A stretch of 64,000 nucleotides of DNA from Cupriavidus necator (GCF_013141915.1 NZ_SROX01000015.1:62001-126000), one strand, 5' to 3'; positions 8,611 to 17,177 are shown, numbered from the stretch's first letter. Notes: generated by a model not told the origin, from the letters alone. Numbers and translations are program-made.

Positions 8611-9461
8611 CCATGACTCGGGTACTTGAAGGCAAGACCGCACTCGTCACCGGCGGCGCGGGCGGTATCGGCGCGGCCAGCGCGCTGGCGCTGCTGCGTG
8701 ATGGCGCAGCGGTCGTCCTGATGGGGCGGCGTCGCGAAGCGCTGGAAGCGGCACGGCGCAGCCTGTGCGGTGCGGTGGCCGGCGCCACGGTGGAAATCCG
8801 CGTCGGCGACGCTTGCCGCGAGGATGACGTCCAGGCCGCGCTGCAGCAGGCCTGGGAGCTGGGGCGCCGCCTCGATATCGTCGTGGCGACCGTTGGCGGC
8901 GGCGGTTTCCGCCCGCTGCTGATGCACGATACCGCGTCGCTGATGGCGGAGCTGGAGCTGAACATCGCCAGCGCGTTCCTGGCGATCCGCCAGGCGTCGC
9001 CGTTGATGGCGCCGCATGGCGGCGCGATCGTCTGTATCTCGTCGAACGCGGCGCGCATGACCTGCCGCTGGCTGTCTGCGTACTGCGCTGCGAAAGCGGG
9101 GCTGGAAGCATTCGTGCGCGCCGCGGCCGAGGAGCTGGCGGGATGCGGCATCCGCGTCAACGCGGTGCGCCCGGGGCTTACCCGTTCCGGCGCGACGGGG
9201 CCCATGTTCGACAACCCGGCCATCCTCGACAAGTTCGTCGCGCAGATGCCGCTGGGCCGCGCCGGCGAGCCGGACGACATCGCCAGCGCGGTGCGTTACC
9301 TGGCCGGGCCGGAATCTGGCTGGGTGACGGGACAGAGCATCGCCGTCGATGGCGGCAGCGAACTGCGCGGCAACCCCATCCTCGATGAAACCGTGGCGGC
9401 CATGTATGGCGAAGCCGCGCTGCGCGCGGTGCTGGCCGGCAGGATCCCTGACGCCGCCTGA
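8607..9461 (+). CDS. Short-chain dehydrogenase/reductase
   Basis: A 284-residue classical SDR: VTGGAGGIGAA at the cofactor site and YCAAKAG at the active site, with the C-terminal 'DGGSEL' typical of FabG-like proteins. In place of the usual NNAG it has ATVGGGG, an unusual variant also seen in some steroid and bile-acid SDRs. Translation starts inside the stop of the upstream SnoaL gene. The product is cytosolic and NAD(P)-dependent; the substrate cannot be read from the sequence. Its neighbours point to a hydroxysteroid or a hydroxyacyl-CoA. Confidence 0.7.
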   Translation: MTMTRVLEGKTALVTGGAGGIGAASALALLRDGAAVVLMGRRREALEAARRSLCGAVAGATVEIRVGDACREDDVQAALQQAWELGRRLDIVVATVGGGGFRPLLMHDTASLMAELELNIASAFLAIRQASPLMAPHGGAIVCISSNAARMTCRWLSAYCAAKAGLEAFVRAAAEELAGCGIRVNAVRPGLTRSGATGPMFDNPAILDKFVAQMPLGRAGEPDDIASAVRYLAGPESGWVTGQSIAVDGGSELRGNPILDETVAAMYGEAALRAVLAGRIPDAA

Positions 9462-9486
9462 GGCGGATCACCCAAGGAGAGAAACG

Positions 9487-10245
9487 ATGAATCAAGTCGA
9501 GGGCAAGGTCGTGCTGGTTACCGGTGCGGCCAGCGGGGTAGGGCGCGCCGATGCGCTGCTGCTGGCGGCCGAAGGCGCGCGCGTGGTGCTCACCGATGTC
9601 AACGAAGAGGCCGGCCAGGCGGTGGCGCGCGAGATCGGCGCTGCGGCGCTGTTCGTGCGCCACGACATTGCCAGCGAGGAGGACTGGCGCAAGGCCATGG
9701 CCGCCGCGCAGGACCGCTTCGGCCGGCTCGATGTGCTGGTCAACAATGCAGCCATCTGTCCGCCGGGATCGATCGAGGAAACCTCGCTGGATACCTGGCG
9801 GCAGGTGATGCGCGTCAATGCCGACGGCTACTTCCTCGGCTGCAAGTTCGGCGTGCAGGCGATGAAGGGCAACCCGGCCGGTGGCTCCATTGTGGTGATG
9901 TCGTCGGTGGCGGCGCTGGGCGGATTGCCGATGATGTGCGCGTACAGCGGTGCGAAAGGTGCCGTGACCGCGCTGGCGCGCAGCGTGGCCGTGCACTGCA
10001 AGCGCAACGGCTACCGCATCCGTTGCAATTCCATCCACCCCGACGGGATCTGGACGCCGATGACGCAGGCGCTGGTGCCGGGCCTGGATCCGGTGGCGCT
10101 GGGCATCGGCACGGACCCGATGGCACGCATGTGCCAGCCGGAGGATGTTGCCAACCTGGTGCTGTTCCTGGCTTCGGACGCGTCGCGCTTCATCAACGGC
10201 GCGGAACTGCGCATCGACAACGCGCAGATGGTCTCGGGGCTGTAA
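9487..10245 (+). CDS. SDR similar to 3beta/17beta-hydroxysteroid dehydrogenase (copy 2)
   Basis: A 252-residue paralogue of the SDR at 3053. TGAASGVG is at residues 12-19, NNAA at 86-89, Ser140, Tyr153 and Lys157 are in place, and the 'NSIHPDGIWTPM' substrate loop is shared. The two differ mainly around the loop after position 140 and in the 'LVPGLDPVALGIG' segment, so they may act on different positions or stereochemistry (3beta, 17beta). AAGGAGA lies just upstream of ATG 9487. It ends the rightward run; a GC-rich palindrome follows. Confidence 0.78.
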   Translation: MNQVEGKVVLVTGAASGVGRADALLLAAEGARVVLTDVNEEAGQAVAREIGAAALFVRHDIASEEDWRKAMAAAQDRFGRLDVLVNNAAICPPGSIEETSLDTWRQVMRVNADGYFLGCKFGVQAMKGNPAGGSIVVMSSVAALGGLPMMCAYSGAKGAVTALARSVAVHCKRNGYRIRCNSIHPDGIWTPMTQALVPGLDPVALGIGTDPMARMCQPEDVANLVLFLASDASRFINGAELRIDNAQMVSGL

Positions 10246-10249
10246 GACC

Positions 10250-10286
10250 CGCCGCGGCCGCGCTGCTGGCGCGGGCCGCCGCGGCG
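10250..10286. terminator. GC-rich hairpin between convergent genes
   Basis: CGCCGCGGC at 10250 pairs with GCCGCGGCG ending at 10286, with a further inner CGCGC/GCGCG helix. It fills the short gap between two convergent genes. There is no T-run, so it is at best a weak intrinsic terminator in either direction. Confidence 0.35.
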
Positions 10287-10291
10287 CCGTA

Positions 10292-11191
10292 TCAGCGGTA
10301 TTGCGACACGATCTCGCTCACCGTGCGCAGGATGTCACGGCGACGATAGCCGAGCAGTGCGGTCTCGGCCGCATCCGGCTCGTAGTAGAGCGTGTTGCCC
10401 CGGCCGAAGCAGATGGCCGAGTCCGGCAGCAGCGGATGCTCCTGGTCGATCACCGGCGGCACCGGCCGGCCCGCATTGCGGAAGAACGCGCCGAAGTAGT
10501 CCTGGAACGACAGGTTCTCGTCGCCCACGAGGTAGGCCTTGCCATTCTCGCCGCGCAGCAGGGCACCTTCGATCGCGTCCGACAGCGACACGGCCGAGAT
10601 GAAGTTGACGCCCCCCGGCGGCGCGAAATCCGGCATCGGCGCAAGGTTGCCGCGGGCATAGCCGGTATAGGCCTGGAACATCGGCACCGTCAGGCCCGGC
10701 ACCGTGCCCACGACAAACGGCGCATTCACGCTGCTCACGCGGAAGGCGTCCGTGGCCAGCGCGCGCACGCCTTCATCGGCCAGTTTGCGCGAGCGGATGT
10801 AGGCGTTGCCCTCCACCAGCCGCGGCGCGGCCTGCGGATAGAAGCTGCCGACATGGACCGCGACCCCGATGCCGGCATCGCGCGCGGCGCGGAAGAAGCG
10901 CGGCACGCCCTGGACGTTGGCGTGTTCCCAGTGGGCCGCTTCGTCGCCGCCCGGCGGGACGTGGCGCACATCGTTGCCGGCGGCGAACACGAGCGCGTCG
11001 AAAGCACCGAGCCGCGCCACGGGCAGGTCATTGGCGATGTAATCGCAGCGCAGGAAGTCCAGCTCGCCGAGCGGCGTGCCGGGGGCGGGGCGGTTGCGTC
11101 CCGCGATGGTGACATCGTGCCCGCGGCTGCGCAGGTGCAAGGCCGCGTGGCCCCCGATCATGCCGGTGCCGCCGACGATCAGTACTTTCAT
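10292..11191 (-). CDS. NAD-dependent epimerase/dehydratase family protein (extended SDR)
   Basis: A 299-residue extended SDR with GGTGMIGGHAALHL at residues 7-20 and the 'TGYARGN' and 'NFISAVSLSDAI' segments typical of atypical NAD-dependent epimerases. 3beta-hydroxysteroid dehydrogenase/isomerases are also extended SDRs, but the usual YxxxK pair is not clear here, only a 'YIRSRKLAD' segment. It lies 43 bases downstream of another SDR and probably shares its transcript. A steroid-related oxidoreductase is plausible but not shown. Confidence 0.6.
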   Translation of the reverse strand: MKVLIVGGTGMIGGHAALHLRSRGHDVTIAGRNRPAPGTPLGELDFLRCDYIANDLPVARLGAFDALVFAAGNDVRHVPPGGDEAAHWEHANVQGVPRFFRAARDAGIGVAVHVGSFYPQAAPRLVEGNAYIRSRKLADEGVRALATDAFRVSSVNAPFVVGTVPGLTVPMFQAYTGYARGNLAPMPDFAPPGGVNFISAVSLSDAIEGALLRGENGKAYLVGDENLSFQDYFGAFFRNAGRPVPPVIDQEHPLLPDSAICFGRGNTLYYEPDAAETALLGYRRRDILRTVSEIVSQYR

Positions 11192-11234
11192 GCTTGTCTC
11201 CTTGGGTGAGTGAGGTGGCCACGGCGCGCGGCCA

Positions 11235-12065
11235 TCAGAGGTTCATGCCGTTGCCGGCGATGACCGGCATGTTGGTCCAGGTCCCTTTTGGGTCGCGATA
11301 CCAGCCGGCGGCGGCAAGCGCGCCGCCGTTGACGTGCAGTGCCGTGCCCGTGATCCAGGCTGCGCGCGCGCTGGCCAGGAACAGGATGCCGTCGGCAATG
11401 TCCCGTGGCGTGCCGAAGCGCCCCAGCGGGATCCAGTGCGGGATATGGTGCTGGTGTTCCGCGGCAACCATCTGCGCCACCGGCACCTGCGGGGTTTCCG
11501 TGGTCTCGGGGGCGATCAGGTTGACGCGGATGCCCGCCGGCGCAAGTTCCAGCGCCAGGCTCTGCGTGAAGCCCGTGATGGCCGCCTTGAAGGCGGCGTA
11601 CACGCTGCAGTACGGGATGCCGCGGAAGGCCTCGATCGACGACACGCTGACGATGCTGCCGGCGGCGCTGCGCCGCAGCAGCGGCAACATGGCACGCGTG
11701 ACGGTGAATACGTGGCCCAGGTTGGCGGCGTAAAGACTGGCGATCTCGTCGTCGGCATACAGCTCGAACGGCTTGGCGATGCGCAGGAAATCGCCGGCGT
11801 TGTTGACCAGCACGTCCAGCGCGCCGAAGCGCGCCTCGACCTGCGCCGCCAGGGCGCGCACGGTGGCGGCATCTGCCGCGTCACCCTGCGCCACCAGCAC
11901 CTCGGCGCCGGCCTGGCCCAGCAGCTTGTGGGCATGGTCGGCCCGCTGCGCGTCGATCTCGAGGATCGCCACGCGCGCCCCCTGCTCCAGGAAGGCTTGC
12001 GCGGTGGCCAGCCCGATGCCGGCGCCGCCGCCGGTGACCAGCACGGTCTTGTCGGTGAAATCCAT
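11235..12065 (-). CDS. Short-chain dehydrogenase/reductase
   Basis: A 276-residue classical SDR with VTGGGAGIGLATA, NNAGDF and YAAFKAAI (YxxxK intact), ending with 'NGGALAAAGWYRDP'. The start at 12065 is supported by AAGGAGA on the reverse strand; the longer in-frame extension to 12209 covers the promoter region and is rejected. The gene runs divergently from the LuxR-type regulator. A degenerate operator copy lies about 70-85 bases upstream. The substrate is unknown; a steroid alcohol or ketone is likely from its setting. Confidence 0.7.
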   Translation of the reverse strand: MDFTDKTVLVTGGGAGIGLATAQAFLEQGARVAILEIDAQRADHAHKLLGQAGAEVLVAQGDAADAATVRALAAQVEARFGALDVLVNNAGDFLRIAKPFELYADDEIASLYAANLGHVFTVTRAMLPLLRRSAAGSIVSVSSIEAFRGIPYCSVYAAFKAAITGFTQSLALELAPAGIRVNLIAPETTETPQVPVAQMVAAEHQHHIPHWIPLGRFGTPRDIADGILFLASARAAWITGTALHVNGGALAAAGWYRDPKGTWTNMPVIAGNGMNL

Positions 12066-12105
12066 CTGAGTCGATCTCCTTCGGTTGCACTGCGGGGATG
12101 CCGAC

Positions 12106-12149
12106 ATTGGAGCGGCGGCGGGCGGCACGGACATCGTCCGATTGCAGGT
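12106..12149 (-). promoter_or_regulatory. Degenerate TeiR-type operator with -10 element (site F)
   Basis: Read leftward from 12149: ACCTGC-AATC-GGACGAT. The right half-site is perfect and is followed by G as at the other sites, but the left half is poor. TCCAAT starts 38 bases from the beginning of the site. It is placed to drive the SDR at 12065 and lies in the region shared with the divergent regulator gene. Confidence 0.4.
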
Positions 12150-12202
12150 CAGGGAAAACACCAGTGTGGCGCAAACCAGGGCAAAACAAGAACGCCGCGT
12201 GG

Positions 12203-12231
12203 CGGACACCGGCGCGCAGCATCCCTATAAT
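12203..12231 (+). promoter_or_regulatory. Sigma-70 promoter of the LuxR-type regulator
   Basis: A perfect TATAAT at 12226-12231 with CGGACA 17 bases upstream, about 70 bases before the regulator start. The regulator gene lacks the TAGTCC operator on its own strand, so it may be expressed constitutively. Confidence 0.6.
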
Positions 12232-12299
12232 CTGCGCAGCCGCCAGGTGCCGCAGAGCGCCGGCGGGCACACACATGGTGTGGAATCAGGAGACCAAGA

Positions 12300-13487
12300 A
12301 TGTTGATGGCGACCGTTGAGGCGCAGGAAGTGGCCACGCCTTTGCTTGCGCAGTCTGGCCTGAGCGTCGCGCAATTCAGCGCGTTGCTGGCCGCGGTCTA
12401 CGAAGGACCGATGGAACCGGTGCCGTGGGGCCATGCGCTCGAGATGCTGCGCAAGCAACTCGACGCCAGCTACGTGAGCTTTATCCTGCGCTCGCCCGCC
12501 AGCGACCGCAGCGGACTGGCGGTGCATGCGTCGGAGCGCGGCACCTCGCTGGAGGCGGAGGCGTCATACAACAGCTACTACTACGCCATCGATCCCTTCA
12601 TCAACCTGCCCACCGACCGGGCGGTGACGGTCGATGAAGCGCTGGGCGCGGGCAACTGGTGCCGCAGCGAGATCTACCGGCAATTCCTGCAGCCGCTCGG
12701 CATCCGGTACCTGCTGGGCGCGGACATCCGTACCGAGGACGGTGTCGAGTGCCGCCTGCGCGTTTGCCGCCAGGACCACGCGCGGGATTTCTCGGACGTG
12801 GAAAAGGCGGCTTGCGGGGTGATCCTGCCGCACCTGAAGCGCGCGGTCCGGCTGCATTCCCGGCAGGATGTGGTGGAATCGGAGCGCTCGCTCTATGCGG
12901 GCGCGATCGATCGCATGCTGGTGGGCATGGTGATCCTCGACGCCGCCGGCACGATCCTCAAGAAGAATCCCGAAGCCGACGAGATCCTGACGGAGAACGA
13001 TGGCATCCGCCTGAACGGGAACACCTTCGAAATCGCGTACGCCCACGAAAGCCGCAAGTTCCAGTACCTGCTGCGCCGTGCCCAGATGGGACACCACGGC
13101 AGCGCGCCGGCGCTGGCCGAGGCCATGTCGATCACGCGCCCGTCAGGGCGCGGCAAGCTGGGCGTGCTGATCCGCACCATTCCGCTCAGCGAATGGTCGG
13201 AAGAAAACCGGCATCGTCCGGCCTGCGCGGTCTTTATCCGCGATCCCGAGCGCAAGTCGCGCGCCTCGCACGAGGTGGTGCGCAAGCTGTTCGACCTCAC
13301 GCCAGCGGAGACCTCCCTGGCACTGGTGCTTGCCGACGGCATGACGCTGGACGAAGCGGCGGAGGCATTGGGTACCAGCAAGAACACGGCACGCGCCCAC
13401 CTGCGCGCGATTTTCTCCAAGACGGGAGTCACGCGGCAGGCCACGCTTGTGCGCATGCTGCTGAGCAGTGTCGTGACGCTCGGCTGA
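12300..13487 (+). CDS. teiR: LuxR-family transcriptional regulator, TeiR/TesR-like
   Basis: A 395-residue regulator whose last 65 residues form a LuxR-type helix-turn-helix ('LTPAETSLALVLADGMTLDE' followed by TSKNTARAHL). The long N-terminal part has no recognisable receiver domain and is probably a ligand-sensing region. Length and layout match TeiR/TesR of Comamonas testosteroni (about 390 residues), the positive regulator of testosterone genes. It sits in the middle of the steroid cluster, just before the hsaC operon. AGGAGA lies 6 bases upstream of ATG 12300. I infer that it binds the TAGTCC-N4-GGACGAT sites described here, which sit at the activator position. Confidence 0.72.
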   Translation: MLMATVEAQEVATPLLAQSGLSVAQFSALLAAVYEGPMEPVPWGHALEMLRKQLDASYVSFILRSPASDRSGLAVHASERGTSLEAEASYNSYYYAIDPFINLPTDRAVTVDEALGAGNWCRSEIYRQFLQPLGIRYLLGADIRTEDGVECRLRVCRQDHARDFSDVEKAACGVILPHLKRAVRLHSRQDVVESERSLYAGAIDRMLVGMVILDAAGTILKKNPEADEILTENDGIRLNGNTFEIAYAHESRKFQYLLRRAQMGHHGSAPALAEAMSITRPSGRGKLGVLIRTIPLSEWSEENRHRPACAVFIRDPERKSRASHEVVRKLFDLTPAETSLALVLADGMTLDEAAEALGTSKNTARAHLRAIFSKTGVTRQATLVRMLLSSVVTLG

Positions 13488-13537
13488 GCGCCTTCACGTC
13501 AGCCGGCCGGCGCGCACGCCGTTGCCGTCGGTCCTCC

Positions 13538-13581
13538 TAGTCCGATTGGAGGATGAGCGCCGCGAGCCGCGCTCCTAGCAT
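13538..13581 (+). promoter_or_regulatory. TeiR-type operator with -10 element (site A)
   Basis: TAGTCC-GATT-GGAGGAT at 13538-13554 (one mismatch in the right half), and TAGCAT at 13576-13581, 38 bases from the site start. The site is extended by TCC/GGA arms. It lies about 180 bases before the EthD-family gene, implying a longer leader than at the other sites. Confidence 0.6.
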
Positions 13582-13718
13582 GCCCATGACAAGCGGGCGC
13601 GGCACATGATGGCACGTCAGGCAGACGCAGCGATGCGTGCTGTCCACGCTCGCCCCTGTTCCACGCACGCATCAACCTGTCCGGCTTTGGCCGGCACCTG
13701 TAACAGGGAGCGTGGAGC

Positions 13719-14435
13719 ATGGAAAAAGTTATCTATATCGTCTGGCGCGATCCGCGGACCGAGCCGGCGGAATTCTCACGCCGGCTGCGCACAACGCTTG
13801 CGGACAAGCTGCTGGGACTGGGCGCGCGCGGACTGCAGGTGAACGTGGCCGATGATGCGGTATGGCCTGCCGCGGGCCTGCGGCAGGCGAATACCCGCCC
13901 GCAGATGGAGGGGCTGGTTTCGGTCTGGATGGACAGCGCCATCGACCGCTTGCGCCAGCCGTTCGACCAGGCAATTGAGGCCGCCGCGGGCCGCATGGCC
14001 GGCTACCTCGTTACGGAATCCCAGCCCATCCGCAATACGCGTTTTCCGGCGGCGCCCGGAGAGCGCACGCCCGGCTTTGCGCAGCTGGCCTTCCTCACAC
14101 GGCCGCCCCGGCTCACGCCACAGGCGTGGCTGGACACCTGGCACAACCACCATACGCCAGTAGCGGTCGAGACCCAGGACAACTTCCTCTACGTGCAGAA
14201 CGTGGTGGTGCGGCCGCATACGTACGCCGCGCCGCCCTACGACGCCATCGTCGAAGAGTGCTTCCCGGACGACGCGATGACCGACCCGCAGGCGTTCTTC
14301 GATGCCGTAGGCGATGAGGAAAAATTCCAGCGCAACCTGCAGGCCATGATGGCCAGCTGCCAGCGCTTCATCGACTTCGACAAGATCGACGTGATTCCCA
14401 CCAGCCAGTACATCGTGCGCCCCGCCGCGGCCTGA
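13719..14435 (+). CDS. EthD-domain protein of unknown function
   Basis: A 238-residue protein with the EthD/dimeric alpha-beta barrel signature: two related halves, the second with 'AWLDTWHNHHTPVAVETQ'. Such folds occur in small oxygenase accessory proteins, cyclases and degradative isomerases. It stands alone between two operator copies, one upstream and one between it and hsaC, so it is very likely expressed with steroid breakdown. No catalytic role is known to me. GGGAG and GGAG precede ATG 13719. Confidence 0.65.
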   Translation: MEKVIYIVWRDPRTEPAEFSRRLRTTLADKLLGLGARGLQVNVADDAVWPAAGLRQANTRPQMEGLVSVWMDSAIDRLRQPFDQAIEAAAGRMAGYLVTESQPIRNTRFPAAPGERTPGFAQLAFLTRPPRLTPQAWLDTWHNHHTPVAVETQDNFLYVQNVVVRPHTYAAPPYDAIVEECFPDDAMTDPQAFFDAVGDEEKFQRNLQAMMASCQRFIDFDKIDVIPTSQYIVRPAAA

Positions 14436-14453
14436 TTCCGTCACCGGACCGGC

Positions 14454-14497
14454 TAGTCCCACTGGACGATGTGCCGAGTCGCGGCGCACGGAAGAAT
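14454..14497 (+). promoter_or_regulatory. TeiR-type operator with -10 element (site B)
   Basis: TAGTCC-CACT-GGACGAT at 14454-14470 matches the consensus fully. AAGAAT at 14492-14497 begins 38 bases from the start of the site. The hsaC start codon is 45 bases further on. This should be the main promoter of the long ring C/D operon. Confidence 0.7.
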
Positions 14498-14541
14498 AGG
14501 TCTCATCAGCCAGCAGTGGCAATGAACCTGAGGAGACCGGC

Positions 14542-15438
14542 ATGTTGGACATTCGTGCGCTTGGCTACATCGTGGTCGAGTCCACCGACATCGGGCAGTG
14601 GCGACACTATGCCGAACAGGTGCTGGGCATGGCCTGTTCCGGTGCCCCCGGCGGTGCGCTGTACGTCAAGATGGATGAGCGCGACTACCGCTACCTGGTG
14701 GTGCCGGGCGCGCGCGACCGCTACCTGGCATCGGGCTGGGAACTGGCGGACGAGCCGGCCTACCGCCATGCGCTGGACACGCTGCGCCAGGCCAACGTGG
14801 AGGTCGTGCACGCCAGTGCCGCGGAGCTCGCGCAGCGCCGCGTGCAGGCCATGGCCTGGTTCGCCGATCCGTCGGGCAACCGCCATGAGATCTCATGGGG
14901 CATGCGCTCGGACTTCCTGCGCTTTGTCTCGCCGGTGGGCGTGCCGCGCTTCATCACCGATCCGATGGGGGCGGGCCATGCCGTGCTGCCCGCGCCGGCC
15001 TTCGACGAAACCTACGCCTTCCTGTGCGATGTGATGGGTTTCGGCCTGTCCGATATCTTCCGTGTGCGCTTCACCAGCGACCCGGCGGAGCCGGAGAAGC
15101 GCATCCACTTCATGCATTGCGGCAACGGCCGCCACCACAGCCTGGCGATCTTCGAGATGCCGTCCGAAGCCGGCTGCATCCACGTGATGGCCGAGGTCCC
15201 GGACATGGCCGAGGTGGGCCGCGCGCTGGACCGCGTGCAGCAGCACGGCGTGAAGCTCTCCGCCACGCTGGGCCAGCACTGCAATGACCGCATGACTTCC
15301 TTCTACATGAAGACCCCCGGCGGCTTCGACCTCGAGTTCGGCCACGGCGGGCTGGTGGTGGACTGGAGCCACCACGCCGCCTACGAGGCCACGCGCGTGA
15401 GCCTGTGGGGCCATGACTTCAGCATCGGATACCGCTAA
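14542..15438 (+). CDS. hsaC: Extradiol ring-cleavage dioxygenase (3,4-DHSA dioxygenase)
   Basis: A 298-residue two-domain vicinal-oxygen-chelate dioxygenase of the BphC/HsaC/TesB type. The Fe(II) ligands His146, His199 and Glu265 are present, in GHAVL, GRHHSLA and GGFDLEFGHG. It opens the catecholic A ring of 3,4-DHSA by meta-cleavage, after KstD/Ksh have opened ring B and HsaAB has added the second hydroxyl. The start follows GAGGAG by a few bases. It leads an operon with ipdA, ipdB, an enoyl-CoA hydratase and ipdC, with gaps of about 15 bases. Other catechol substrates are possible, but the context strongly supports steroid cleavage. Confidence 0.85.
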   Translation: MLDIRALGYIVVESTDIGQWRHYAEQVLGMACSGAPGGALYVKMDERDYRYLVVPGARDRYLASGWELADEPAYRHALDTLRQANVEVVHASAAELAQRRVQAMAWFADPSGNRHEISWGMRSDFLRFVSPVGVPRFITDPMGAGHAVLPAPAFDETYAFLCDVMGFGLSDIFRVRFTSDPAEPEKRIHFMHCGNGRHHSLAIFEMPSEAGCIHVMAEVPDMAEVGRALDRVQQHGVKLSATLGQHCNDRMTSFYMKTPGGFDLEFGHGGLVVDWSHHAAYEATRVSLWGHDFSIGYR

Positions 15439-15453
15439 GCGCGGGACAGACCT

Positions 15454-16344
15454 ATGACCAAGACGATCGACAAGACCATGAGCGCGGCCGACGTGGTCGG
15501 CCAGCTCGCCGATGGCATGACCCTCGGCATCGGCGGCTGGGGCCCGCGCCGCAAGCCGATGGCGCTGGTGCGCGAGATCCTGCGCTCGCCGCTGAAAAAC
15601 CTGACCGTGGTCGCCTACGGCGGCCCCGAGGTGGGCATGCTGTGCGCGGCCGGCAAGGTGCGCCGGCTGGTGTTCGGCTTTGTCTCGCTCGACGTGATTC
15701 CGCTCGAGCCGTATTTCCGCCAGGCGCGCGAGCGCGGCCTGCTGGAGGTGACGGAGCTGGACGAGGGCATGCTGCAGCTGGGCCTGCGCGCCGCCGCCGC
15801 GCGCCTGCCGTTCCTGCCGACGCGCGCCGCGCTGGGCACCGACGTACTGGACAAGAACCCGCACCTGCGCACCGTGCGCTCGCCCTATGCCGATGGCGAA
15901 GTGCTGGTGGCGATGCCCGCCATCGAACTGGACGCGGCGCTGCTGCACGTGAACGAAAGCGATGTGCTGGGCAACACCCGCATCGACGGGCCCGATCCGT
16001 TCTTCGATGAATGGTTCGCCCGCGCCGCGCGCCGCTGCTATGTGAGCTGCGAAGCCCTGCATCCGCGCCTCGAGGACGACCACCTGGCGCGTGCCCGCAA
16101 CAACCCCTTCGAACGTTCGCTGGTGACTGGCGTGGTGCACGCACCGGCCGGCGCCCATCCCACCTCGTGCGCGCCGGCGTACGGCTGGGACCTGCCGGCG
16201 CTGAAGTCCTATTGCGCCAGCGCCGAGGCCGAGGACGGCTTCGGTGCCTACCGCGACGAGGTGGTGGGCGCCAGCGAGGCGCATTACCTGGCGTGCATCG
16301 GCGGCCTGGGCCACGTGCACGGCCTGCCGCTGCCCGTACTTTGA
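15454..16344 (+). CDS. ipdA: COCHEA-CoA hydrolase, alpha subunit
   Basis: A 296-residue CoA-transferase family I alpha-type subunit. It agrees with mycobacterial IpdA (Rv3551) in the N-terminal GGWGPRRKPMALV, the YGGPEVGMLCAAGKV segment, and the DEGML motif at residues 103-107 near the site of the active glutamate. IpdA and IpdB together hydrolyse the last carbocyclic ring (COCHEA-CoA) in ring C/D breakdown. The gene lies 15 bases after hsaC and 16 before ipdB. The Comamonas equivalents are probably the ScdL1/L2 proteins. Confidence 0.85.
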   Translation: MTKTIDKTMSAADVVGQLADGMTLGIGGWGPRRKPMALVREILRSPLKNLTVVAYGGPEVGMLCAAGKVRRLVFGFVSLDVIPLEPYFRQARERGLLEVTELDEGMLQLGLRAAAARLPFLPTRAALGTDVLDKNPHLRTVRSPYADGEVLVAMPAIELDAALLHVNESDVLGNTRIDGPDPFFDEWFARAARRCYVSCEALHPRLEDDHLARARNNPFERSLVTGVVHAPAGAHPTSCAPAYGWDLPALKSYCASAEAEDGFGAYRDEVVGASEAHYLACIGGLGHVHGLPLPVL

Positions 16345-16360
16345 TCTCCAAGGAGCGACC

Positions 16361-17161
16361 GTGAGCGCCACTTATGAATTCACCCGCGCCGAGCTGATGA
16401 TCGCCGCCGCGGCCCGCGCCTGGCGCGACGATGGCGAGGTGCTGGCCACCGGTATCGGCACCGGTCCACGCATCGCCGCCGGGCTGGCGCGGCTTGCGCA
16501 CAACCCCGGCCTGCTGCTGACCGACGGCGAGGCCTATCTGGTGGAAACGCCGGTCCCCCTGGGTCCGCGCGAACCGGGCTACCAGGTGCGCGCGAGCGGC
16601 TGGATGGGCTATGCGCGCGTGTTCGACTGCCTGTGGGGCGGACGGCGCCATGCGCTGGTGATGCCGACGCAGATCGACCGCTTCGGCCAGGCCAACATCT
16701 CCTGCCTGGGCGGCACGCATGCACAGCCCAAAACGCAGCTGCTCGGTGCGCGCGGCTTCCCCGGCAACAGCATCCACCACGCCAATTCCTTCTTCGTGCC
16801 GGGCCACAGCACGCGCGCCTTCGTCGGCGGCGAAGTCGACATGGTCTGCAGCGCCGGCTACAACCCGGCACGCCAGATCGATGGCATGCGCAGTTTCGTC
16901 GACCTGCGCGTGATCGTCACCGACCTGTGCGTGATGGACTTCGGCGGGCCGGAACATGCCATCCGCGTGCGCTCGCTGCACCCCGGCATGAGCCTGGACC
17001 AGGTGCAGGCCGCCACCGGCTTCGCGCTGGCCAACGCGCCCGCCGAAGCGCTGCCCGAGACAGCGGCGCCGACGCCGGCAGAACTGCGGCTGATCGCGCA
17101 GCTCGACCCGCACAACCTGCGCGCCACGATCGTGCGCGGCAATCCTGCCGGACGCGCGTGA
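16361..17161 (+). CDS. ipdB: COCHEA-CoA hydrolase, beta subunit
   Basis: A 266-residue partner of IpdA, matching Rv3552 by 'LLTDGEAYLV', 'QIDRFGQANIS', 'GFPGNSIHHANSFFV' and 'VMDFGGPEHAIRVRSLHPG'. The start is a GTG at 16361, nine bases after the beginning of AAGGAG; no ATG fits better. The ipdA-ipdB order and spacing are conserved with actinobacterial steroid clusters. With IpdA it opens the last steroid ring by hydrolysis. Alone it would be inactive. Confidence 0.85.
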   Translation: MSATYEFTRAELMIAAAARAWRDDGEVLATGIGTGPRIAAGLARLAHNPGLLLTDGEAYLVETPVPLGPREPGYQVRASGWMGYARVFDCLWGGRRHALVMPTQIDRFGQANISCLGGTHAQPKTQLLGARGFPGNSIHHANSFFVPGHSTRAFVGGEVDMVCSAGYNPARQIDGMRSFVDLRVIVTDLCVMDFGGPEHAIRVRSLHPGMSLDQVQAATGFALANAPAEALPETAAPTPAELRLIAQLDPHNLRATIVRGNPAGRA

Positions 17162-17177
17162 CACGGAGAACCCAGCC

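Noticed and set aside
10292-11191. 3beta-hydroxysteroid dehydrogenase/isomerase
   Set aside because: It is an extended SDR in a steroid cluster, but the normal Tyr-x3-Lys is unclear, so only the broad family is given.
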